DNA of 64,000 nucleotides from Drosophila miranda. Lineage: Eukaryota; Arthropoda; Insecta; Diptera; Drosophilidae. Both the position numbers and the translations under genes were made by a program. The notes beneath the pieces are model-generated. The model saw only the letters and a list, made by a program, of their open reading frames with translations. It ran no database searches and had not been told where the DNA came from. Shown one piece after another: positions 12,701 to 22,700 of this stretch (within the stretch, counting starts at the first letter, position 1; the number at the start of each line of letters is the position of its first letter). Location of the stretch: positions 7,006,001 to 7,070,000 of the forward strand of contig NC_046674.1 of assembly GCF_003369915.1 (NCBI RefSeq), read 5' to 3'.

Positions 12701-15700
12701 TCTTTTCCGAGTATCTGTATCTGTGGCGGCACCAGGAGATGGGAAATAAAAAGCGTTGTACCTCGTTGTCGTTGGATTATTAAAAAAGTTTTTCGCTTTT
12801 TAAAGAGTTTTTCTCCTCCTCCCTCGCCACCCCCAACCCCCCACCCCCGACCCCTTGGATGTTTTTCATTCATGCTGCTGCTGCTGCTGCTACAAACACA
12901 CATAAAATGCAAAACACTCGAGTGTCTATATGCGTATGGCGGTGTGTGTACTTTCATCCTTTATGAAAACTTTCCACGGGGCTGTTTATAAGTTTCTCAC
13001 CATCAGAGAGGCGGAGGGGCGGAGAGACAGCAGCAGAAGAAGAAGCAGAAGAAGAAGTATCCCCATGTATCCTACGGAGTACTCGCACAAGTTTGTGTGC
13101 GCTTTTGTCCTCTTCCTGTTATTGCCGCACCGCCACCATTCTGGCTCTTTTTGTATCTGACGGGTTGCTGCTGCTGCTGCTGCTGTTGCGTCTCCATCTC
13201 TATCTCTATCTCTGGGTTGTCTGCCTCCAGTTCTAGTTTCGGTTTTGGTTCTGGTTCTGGTGCTGTTTCTGGTTCTGGCTTTATCTGAATAGGCAGCCAA
13301 GTGTGCGGTTTGGTTTTTATCTAGGTTAGGTGGCTGCTACTCCAATCCCCCGTTCCCCCCGCTCTCTCCGGTCTCCTCGTCACTGAATGCATTGCCCTGT
13401 CCTCCATCTGACGGCTAATTCATTCACATTTTTTCGTGTTTCGTGTACTCTGTAGAGCCCCCCAACCAGCCATAGAAGGGTATGCACATTTTTGCGAGGC
13501 AGCTTGCCCTGGAGGCTGTCATGTGTGTCCTGTGTGTTCTGTGTGTCCTGTGTGTGTGCAGGAAGATGCAGTTGTTCCTCCAAATGTTGTAGATTTTGCC
13601 CATATAAAAGTGTTTCAGAGCTTTAGAAAGTACATTGTAGAAAAATGCCCCAGGAAGTACACCCCAAGAAAAAATCAATGTGCATCGAGAGTGGAATATA
13701 TTTCATATTTCCCACACTTCAAATCTCTCGATTATATAATTTATTTAGACATGCCTAAAAACACTTTTAAATGTTTAAATCACAGTGAAATATAGTAGTG
13801 TGTTTCTCTGAGTGTAGCTATGAAGATTTATGGAAATATGCATTATAAAGAGGAGATCTGCAGGATCTGCCAGCCAGAGGCCACGTTTTTGAGGTGCCCG
13901 TGTGGCAGACATAGAGTGTTCGCTCCGTCTGTGTGATGGGATGCGTGGATCAGCGGCCTCACGAAAATCAAGTTGAGCAGCATTTAAATTGTTTGCATTT
14001 TTGTTTGTTTTTTGAGGCATTTCGGGGACATGCCTGCCCGTTTAAGTCTAACCTCCCGTCGCTGTCGCCGTCGCCATTTGCCGAAACTTCAAAGTCAGAT
14101 TGCGCACTCAATACGACAGCGAATGAGTGACCCCCCGACCCGGCCCGACCCGACCCGACCCGACTCCAATCCCAACAACTGTCCCAACTGTCCCGCTGAT
14201 AACACGACAGCGAAAGAGCGAAAAGCGAATGTCAACGGAACACAAGACAAACTTTAATTAAATAAAGTGTAAGAAGTTTTCATGGGAGCTCTCCTTCAAA
14301 GCAGCCGTCAGTTTGGAGACCCACCGAGCCCCCGACACCCCACCGACACCCCGCCGAACCACCAAACAACATTCTGTGGCATCAGCCGAGACTTCAAAGT
14401 GCAGGTCCAATGAAAATCGGATGAAAAAAGACCCCGAACCCGGGAAGTAGACGGCATAAAAAACTAAAGTTTTTAATATTCGCAGGAGAAGATGCTTGTG
14501 CTTAAATTAAGTCGATTTTTTTCAAGCACATATTTACTTTGTCCCGACTCTCGAACCCGTGAACCCCCGAACTCTCGATTGTTTGTTCGCTTCGAAAACG
14601 AACGATAAAAAAGGGAAAAAAGAAGGGCAAAAAAAACGTGAAAGGAGGAAAATTTCCCATTATATGGGCGAGTGAAAATGACAAATTAACTTGAACAATG
14701 GAAAGCCCCTACCGTGCGACAGGGAAAAAAGGAAAAACTGTGTGGCACAGAAAACTTCCCGAAAATTCAATAGAAATGCTCGTGCAGGAAAGGAGTGTCA
14801 GGCGTAGTACTCGTATAAAATTAATGGAAAGCCAAACACACAGTCAACAATCAACAGTCAACAATCAACAATCGGGCATCAATAGAAGGAAACTTTAATT
14901 GGTTTACTGCGGAGAGGGTCCCCTGTTCGGTAATGAATCACTTGCCGTAGATACTCGTATAACCAGGGGACCAGTCGTCCATCAGATAGGACTCGACCTT
15001 AATGCATTTGGTCTGCGAAAGAGAGCGAGGTTTCATGAGCATAAAGATATGGCCGATTCATAAGATGGCTGGGAATTATAAATATTGTAGAAGGAAAAGG
15101 TTTTTTGTTCTTTCTAAATGATCTTCCTCTGGGTTTCATATCTTATACCAGGAATATTGTGTCCCTTTTTGGACCTTTTGTAGGTGTCGATAAGGAAATG
15201 AAATATTTATCAAAACTCAGTTAAAGACCAAAAGGTCTTTAGTTGGCCTTTAGACTTTGGTTTCCTTCAAAAAGGTCTCTTAAAGACTATTAAGACACTT
15301 ATAGCCCAAGGAACCTACATTAACATCGTCTCTATGGGGCCCCTCGAATCAAGCGATTTTCGGCACTTCAATTAGATCGTATTGTGGTTGCTCTTCCGGG
15401 AGAGGAGGAGCTCCTTACATTCCTCCCAGCATTCCCTGCCTCCTGCCGCCCACTTAAGCCACCACTAAGAGCCACCTTCATATTTTATTGACAAGCAAAA
15501 CCACTAACGAGTCTCCCACATCTCTCATATTTCGTTACAGTCGACCTTCCACCGTTGCCGGATCTATGCGACTCAATTAAATGTCCGCCCGAGTCGGATA
15601 TGCAGTGCCCGGCGGATAGCTCCGTACGCGAGACACTAAATGCCGTGGACCTCATTAAATGGAATGCGGTCGACGTCGACACTGCCATCCACCCAGGAGC

Positions 15701-16757
15701 AGGGAGAGGACAAGGAGTTGGAGCCACAGCCGTTGCCGTAACCGCTGTAACCGCAGCGGAGTCGCAGATGTCGTACAACACGAGCCTCATACCAGACGAG
15801 GCCTACGCCCAGTGCTGCCTGTCGAAGAAGTGTGTGTGCCGGACGTGCTACATACCGGACTGCGACACGGCTGCGGGGGAGGTGGTGGTGGAGGTGCTGC
15901 CGGAGGCGATGGACACGCCGGGCCAGTGCTGCGGGGAGTACCAGTGCCGGAAGGAGCCCAACTGCACGGAGGTGCGGGAGACGGACTTCTACTGGCTGCA
16001 GCAGTGCCAGCGCTGTCAGTGCACCTCGGGGGCACGCATCTGTCGCCAGAGCTGCGACGAGGCGGACGCCGAGAAGGTCGAATCGAATGCCATTTGCGAG
16101 TCGAAGAACCTCAACGAGTACTTCAAGGACGGCGACACCTGGCGGGACGAGTGCCTCGAGTGCGAGTGCGTCCGGGGGGAGCAGAAGTGCACGATATCCT
16201 CCTGTGGGAATGTCGACTGCCCCATCGAACGGCATGTCTACCTCAGGGACACCTGTTGTCCCGTATGCTGGCCCGAGGGCCATCCCATGCCACATGAAAA
16301 GCAAAAAGACGATGCGGATGCGGATGCGGATGTAGATGAAGATGCGGAGGGAGGTGGGGATTACAAGGAGGACGATTCCATCGAGGAGATTGAGGAACAG
16401 CCTGTTCCGCCGCTGCTCCCCGAGACCACGCAGCGGACCACAAGTTCGGTTAGTGCGGAGCTTCTGGCCAGCACCACCACAACGACAACGACAACGACAA
16501 CAACAGCAGCTCCATCCACATCATCTTCCACAGCTGCCACAGCGGCCTCGCAGCAGCCATGCTGCCTGTGCTCCTACGAGCTGGAGCCCAAAATGGTGGA
16601 GGTTGTGGGCGAGAACAATGACTTCTCCTTCTGGCTGATGGCCTTCTTTGTGGTGCTCCTGCTGTTCGTCTGCCTGATGCTCAGCTCTTACATTCAGCAC
16701 TTGCGTGCCAAGAAACGTTCCTACGATCCGGTCTCCATTCTGGATCATAGCATCTAA
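9706..16757 (+). CDS. VWC-domain type I membrane protein (two coding exons)
   Basis: Two coding exons, 9706-9793 and 15541-16757, joined in phase 1 (donor GTAAGT, acceptor TTACAG), give 434 residues. Residues 1-29 form a signal peptide with hydrophobic core LIIYGLIFVSSA. The ectodomain is cysteine-rich (about 38-275); its last unit, about 214-274, has the von Willebrand factor C pattern with DGDTW, CxxCxC and CCPVCW. An acidic stretch and a Thr-rich, mucin-like stalk follow. One transmembrane segment (about 391-413) precedes a basic tail ending in DPVSILDHSI. VWC proteins often bind BMP-type ligands, so an extracellular signalling role is possible but unproven. I do not recognise the gene by name. 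The 5.7-kb intron hosts a gustatory receptor gene on the other strand. Confidence 0.82.
10018..11760 (-). CDS. Gustatory receptor (7TM chemoreceptor), nested gene
   Basis: Two exons on the minus strand, 11760-10639 and 10179-10018, joined in phase 0 (donor GTAAGT, acceptor CTGCAG), give 427 residues. The protein has several long hydrophobic segments spaced as in insect Gr proteins. The last exon carries the family's C-terminal signature in the form NYLMILIQF (usual form TYhhhhhQF). Gr proteins are ligand-gated cation channels in taste neuron dendrites. I chose the ATG at 11760 because it places the first membrane segment near the N-terminus, as usual; an in-frame ATG at 11865 would add 35 residues. 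The gene lies inside an intron of the VWC-like gene. Position among 77-78 region genes suggests Gr77a, which I cannot confirm. Confidence 0.85.
10197..10482. repeat. Four copies of a 13-bp inverted repeat in the Gr intron
   Basis: CGATTAATAATCG occurs at 10197-10209, 10291-10303, 10382-10394 and 10470-10482. Each is a perfect palindrome of CGATTA and TAATCG around one central A. Start-to-start spacings are 94, 91 and 88 bases. Sequence between copies is AT-rich and poorly conserved, so this is either a decayed tandem array of about 90 bp or a set of paired homeodomain-type (TAATC) sites. Confidence 0.8.
11761..14937. other. Intronic DNA of the VWC-like gene
   Basis: No supportable gene is seen. 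The stretch includes the Gr 5' flank, a CTCTGG/CTGTCT repeat near 11932-11985, an ACGATGGAT repeat near 12045-12100, GTATCT hexamers near 12680-12725 and CTG/CAG runs near 12870-12890 and 13168-13188. All open frames are short and low complexity. Confidence 0.5.
14938..15012 (-). CDS. Orphan 3'-terminal coding exon, gene unknown
   Basis: On the minus strand a strong pyrimidine tract and CAG precede 15012, followed by 24 codons and TGA at 14938. The peptide begins TKCIKVESYLMDD and ends YTSIYGK. Codon choice is biased to G or C at the third position (about two thirds of codons), unlike the flanking AT-rich intron. I found no matching upstream exon between here and 15540, so the rest of the gene must lie further right, or this is a chance open stretch or a relic. 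The Gly-Lys end resembles an amidation signal, but that is speculation. Confidence 0.4.
   Translation of the reverse strand, partial: TKCIKVESYLMDDWSPGYTSIYGK
15013..15540. other. Remaining intron before the main VWC-like exon
   Basis: No coding exon is seen. It contains a short perfect hairpin at 15223-15240 (AAAGACC, four As, GGTCTTT), followed by further AAAGAC/GGTCTT fragments up to about 15290. It ends in the acceptor TTACAG at 15540. Confidence 0.45.
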
Positions 16758-17598
16758 ACGAACAGAACACTAAACTAAAAACTAAACTAAACTAAACCTT
16801 ATTTCCGAGCACAAATTTTTTTTTTTTTCCATTTGCTTGTAGGAATTTGATTATAAGGATCAGACTATGCTTTATTTCTTTGTCGAAAAAAAGGAATACC
16901 AAATACCCCCCCGGGACTCGAACGAAACCCCATTTCTTTGTTTATTTGGTATTGATCTCATTTTAAATTTTCATTTACATTTTTCTATTTTTTTTTTTTT
17001 TTTTCAAAATTTGCAAACAAAAACAAAAAACCGAAAAACGCAACGAAACTTCCGCAGCAACAAAAATCAAAAAAGTATTCTTAAAAAAAAAAAACTATAA
17101 ATATTTAAACAAAGAAGAACAAAAAAGAGTTACTAAAAAAAAAAAAAAAAAAAAAACATGAAGAAACGTAAATCCATAAATTGTATATAGGAGAAGTAAA
17201 TCTTTACCGTTTTTTTTTTTTTGTTGATCTAAGAGAACTATAATACCAAAACAGAAGAGAAAGAATAAGTAGAAGGAGAAGAAGATGAAACAACAAGAAG
17301 GGAGAAGGAGAAGAAGCAGAAGATTAGTTTTTAGTGGTAGCTCTTAATTTAGGAAGTATGTGATATATATGCTAATTAGCTTATGGTTATTTTGTCAACA
17401 CACGAAAAGAAAACAAGTATTTGCAACACCCACACCCACACACCAACACCATCCCATCCCCCGACGAGAGTGGGGGAACCCCCCGCCCCCCTGCCCATCT
17501 ACATATAGCTAATGTCATAATGTTGCCACATAAATGTATACTACCATATAAACAACAAGAAAAACATTATTTAAATTTATGTTAAAACAGAGAATAAA
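16758..17598 (+). terminator. 3' UTR and poly(A) signal of the VWC-like gene
   Basis: The stop codon is followed by AT-rich sequence with A and T runs (for example near 17136-17156) and no coding potential. An AATAAA hexamer lies at 17593-17598, which would give a 3' UTR of roughly 860 bases. Earlier cleavage cannot be excluded. Confidence 0.45.
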
Positions 17599-19715
17599 AC
17601 CCAAAATTGGTATGCAAAGCGAGGAAAACCAATTAAAAAATCGATTGTCTCTCATTCATCGCTTGCTGAATAATTGTTGCAAAGTTGAGTTCTTCTGTTT
17701 TCTCAACCTATAATTGGACCTCTACTAGAAGGCCACTTATCGATCAGGCCAATCGATTCATATTTCAGAAGCCCAGAAGGCCCAAAAACAGCTGGCTTTC
17801 GAGTACAGGGTGTTATGGTTTCAAGGCGCCTAAACAGTACTAAAGGCACCTGGAAATCTGGTGTTTAAATCCTTTTTGGGCACCCCATACCCATCCTCTC
17901 TAGATCCCCACGTACATTGGGATCCGTGCTCAACCCAAGAGCTCTGTCATCGATATGATTGCCATCAAAAGTACCACAGCAGAGCCGGTACGCATACAAA
18001 ACTAATGCCCATGGAAATACGGAAAAAAATCATAAAATCTGCCCAAAAAGTTTTGTATACAATTTTAAATGCGACCTTCGGAAAAAAGCAAACAATAGAG
18101 AGAGGGAGAGAGGGAGCAGAAGCTGGAGTAAGGGTCCTAAAGGTCGTTCGTTCTTTTTGGCAAATTGTATGCTAAGCATAATGTCATGCCATGATATGAT
18201 TTATAATATGTAATAAGTTCCAGGCAGCCCGGGCCGAGGCAGCCAAGGCACCCAAACATTGAAGTGGGTAACATAAATAAATACATAAAGGTACAGGCAG
18301 AGGAGAGGGAATGGGAGTGCGAGTGGGAGTGGGAGTGAAGAAAGAGCCTCTGAAAAATACGAATATGCATGGGAATTGGGTGCTCCATCGCCATCGCCAT
18401 CGTCATTCCCATGCCCAAATCCCTCCTTTGTCGACGAGAGGGCCCCGAACAATGTCATACATTTTGTTTAGATTGTTATCAAATGCTAAAATACCATGAA
18501 TAAAGTAGTATATAAGCAAAAGGTATAGGTACTATATATACACGTATTTGTATAGTGCGGGGAGTGGTGGGAGTAGTTGAGTGGGTGGCGTAGTGATTTA
18601 CAGAGGCATACACCTAATAAAAATGCCACTTGAAGCAGGGAGCGGGCGGCTTGGGGGCGGCTTGGGGGCGGCGTGGGTTCACCAATCGCTTCGATACCGC
18701 TCTGAAAGGCAAAGGCAAAGGCATGACACCCAAACAGCCGGATCCGTCCTTCCGTCCATCTGTCCGCCTGGGTACACGTGTAACCTCCTAACGATTGCAG
18801 CCGTCAAACGTTTTGTATAAGGATAAGAGCTACAGGATGAAGAAGGCATCTATATGTATAGGTATAGGTACAACAAAGGCACAACACAATAGACTTCAAG
18901 AGTTTTGGATGACACTTTGAGTTATTTTGTTGTTGATGCTGTAAAAACACGCAAGAGAGAGCGCAGTAGAGGGTCCCAGAGATATGCGATGGTAGATTTA
19001 TTGGAGGCACAGCAAAAAGCAAGAAACGAGGAGAACGAGCAGAGACCCCTGCTAAAAAGCTTGCCTCGCGATAAGGACAAGGACAAGCGCCCACTACACA
19101 GATTTGCCTCTGAAGAAAAGTATACGAAAAAAGAAACCAGAAAATAAACAGGAGCAAAAGTATTGGAGGGAAGTATAAAGTGGAGCGAAACAGAAACGAA
19201 AAGTATACTGTTGAAATTTATATCTTAGGCACACTCTGCCATTCAACACAGCAATCATCGGGAACGACAGGAGGGGGAGGGAGTGGGAGAGGGAGATAGA
19301 GGAGGAGACCAGAACTGAATCTAGTGGACAGCGAAAATAGTGAGAGGACTGAAAGGGCATTGAAAGGCATCCAAGCAATCAAATCCATGTCTCAAAAAGT
19401 GAATAGCTATTGCAAACATTGCACAAAAAGCCCAAAACAGAATGGAAAAGAGAGTGAGAGAGGGAGAGAGAGAGAGAGAGAGAGAGGGAGAGGCAGGCAT
19501 GTAGAGGACTGGAAAAGAGATTGGCAAGTGCTGACAATAAATAGAAGGCCCGGACAGGACAGAACAGAACAGGACAGCACAGGACAGGAGAAGAAGGTAA
19601 AAAACGATGTAAAAGAAACTCTTTAATGTTCAAAGGGCGATGAAAAAACTATCAAACATCAACAATAGACCATCTCCCAACAAAAGAAAGCAACTGTACC
19701 GTGGTGCAACTAACG
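17599..19715. other. Gene desert, left part
   Basis: About 2.1 kb without a supportable gene. It contains GA-rich tracts (about 19454-19490), an ACAGGACAG repeat near 19555-19590 and GGCTTGGGGGC repeats near 18648-18672. Open frames are short and lack coding bias. Confidence 0.5.
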
Positions 19716-22700
19716 ATGGGCAGCACTTGAAGGCCAAGACATATTCCAGGAAATATTCAAGAATTAAACCACATAATAAAGAATAAATTTGCATAATTTA
19801 CTCCATTAATAGAACTGTGACATTGTTCTGAATATAAATGTCAATGGGCAGCACTTCCCAGCTGATGGGCAGCACTCAAGAAGCGCCTAAGTATTCAAAT
19901 AGGTTTTAAATGTATAGAAATATCATCGTAAAAGCTGGAATAAAAGAAGAAAAAGATATAAAACAGCTAAAAGAATACTCCAAAACGTGTCCATTAGGGC
20001 TTTAGTCACGCTTGTCACTTGAAAAAGTTAGAATTCGTGGAAAAAAAATGTTAATAAATCACCAAAACTATTATCTTTAGTCATTCATGGTAATTATGCA
20101 GATGGGAATGTATTTCCCAACCTTTTATTTAGTTACATTCAAAGTCTAGTGGAAAAACACCAATTTGTGGCAACCGCGGCTTTGGATATCCTCTTTCCTA
20201 ACTGATACGGGACTTGACTTGAATTTCTGGTCGAATGGACAGCACTTAAACGATTCTCGATTCTATTCCATGGGCAGCACTTGACATTATACTCTATTCC
20301 ATGGGCAGCACTTGACTGAATATTATGCAGCAGGCAGCATGACAAAACAACATCAAAGAGCCACATTAAACATTCCAGCCAGGAAGCGGAAGCCACTTGA
20401 TTTTGGTCATGTATACATCTACATCTATCCACATATAATGTATTTTAATGTAAGTGCCATCAATCCAGATCAGATCAGAGGTCGAGTCGAGTGGAGGAGT
20501 GGAGGAGGCCAACCAATAGAAGCCACGCCAATTGTCACATGACAGAAATGCAAAGATGATTTATCGAATAAGGCAATCAATAAAAAGACATCAAAGAAGC
20601 CCCACACTCGGGGTACCCCGTATCTATTGATAGCCACAAATGACTCTGAGCTATCGTGAAGCTATGTATATCAGTACTGTATGTACATTGTGTATATATT
20701 GTATGTGCAAAAAGTGTGGCAACAAGAGAGACCTCAATCCATATATCAAAAGCACATTAGCTGAAATTTGAATTGCCAATTGCTTCACACATATAAAATA
20801 CGTATAGATACAGGCACACACAGATACAATACATGTATAGATACACGGATTGTGGGCAGTGGGCTGTGGGCTGTGTGTGCGGTTAAAGCGTACATACGGA
20901 TGACAAAACCCCAAGCACATGTCAAAATTAAATAATGTACCGCACGATTGCTGACTCGTCCTGCATATTCCATGCCATGCCCTGCCATCCCATGCCATGC
21001 CATGCCCTGCCGCACCGGCCGCCCGCACTGCCAGCCCGCAGGACTTGTAGACACGGCATTGGCATTGGCTTTTATTTGAATTTCGGTGCGTGCGGCTGTC
21101 ACTTGTCTGTTACATTCGCCATGTAAACACAACCGCAGGCAATTTTGGCAATTTGCGTCAACAGGCGAAACACGGAACCGAAAGCAGCAGCAACAATAAA
21201 AAAGAGAGAGACCCAGCCATATTCCAACCCAATCCCAAGCCAAACAAAACCAACACCGAGGACACAGTAGAGAAGAGCGGGTACGGGGACGGGGTAATAC
21301 CCCCCGACAGCCAAGAGACAAACGTCTCGCCGCCTTGGCTTAAGCCGAGAGGTAAATATAAACCATGGGGGCCTTCTGGGCCTAGACACTGCTCTGCTCT
21401 GGTCTGGTCGGGGGTCGGGGGCAGCAGCAGAGAGAGGGCTATGTAAAGTCGCTTGCACCCAAAAGAAAAGTGTTTGCTTTGCCACAGAGGCAGCAGAGTG
21501 CGAGTGGAGAGATGGGGGTGGCAGGGCGGAAAGAACAAAAACATGGCACAAAAAATTACAAAATACTCAACAAACACACAGGAATGGAGCAGATTGGAGA
21601 TTGGAGAATGGCGACAATGAGTGAGGCTGTAAGCCATGGTTACCCTGTAATTGGTAGAGAAAATCCACAAGTTTCCAAGGTGAAAGCCAGAAAGCAATCA
21701 AAACCTGAAGCAAACAAACGAACAAACGAACAAACAAACAGAAAACAATCATGAAGCGATTATACACGGTCCCAAGGTCCCAACACAAAGAAGGGACAGA
21801 AATTATATGATTAAAATGATATTCCGCACAAAGAAGGTGGAGACAGGCGGAGAAGAGTGCTCGAATGTTAAGGGTGCCTTAGACATATTCTGAGGACGAA
21901 GCACTGCTAGGATTCGAGAGGTTGGGGGGAAAATGCATACTGGATTGCTCGATAAATCATGAATATCAGTTTTGGTGGCCTTGGAGAATCGTATTTCTAG
22001 GAAGAAAGATGCTACCCTCGTAATTATACCATTTTAAATACCATTCATAATCAAACGTTCTTAGAATGGGCAGCACTTCCATTTATATTCCTTCGCATGG
22101 GCAACACTTGTATCCCATTCCGTTGTATGGGTAGCACTTTTATCTTTAATTTGTTAAGTTTTTTAAACTATTTGGCACTTGACTTCACTTAAAAGCACTT
22201 ATCTTTATATACTGTTGCATGGGTAGCACTATTATCCTATTCTTTTCTGCTAGAATAGGTAGAACTGTTATCTTGTAAACTGCAGCTGCATCGATAGTAC
22301 CCATACACCCCACGACCCATGTGCCTATTTTGCAGGGTGCCCAAAACGAAACATAAAATAAATGCCACAGATACAAAAAAAATTTGCCATGCCATCGCAA
22401 ATATACACACAGACGCTATACAGAACGGGGCAGCAGGCGAGACAGGGGCAACAGGGGGGACAGTCGAGATATAAACCAACAAAAAGACACATACACATCG
22501 CCAAATATATATAGAGACATGCAGCAGTAATTTTATATATTATGTACACACAACACAATGTATAAATATTTGTGCAAGGTAAGCGGAATATTTTATATTT
22601 GTTGTCGCTTCTCGCGCTGAGCGGAAAAAGTATCCACCAAATGCGGAATGCTGAATGCTGGCACTCGTACGTATACGTAACCAATTGAAGATGCTTCCCC

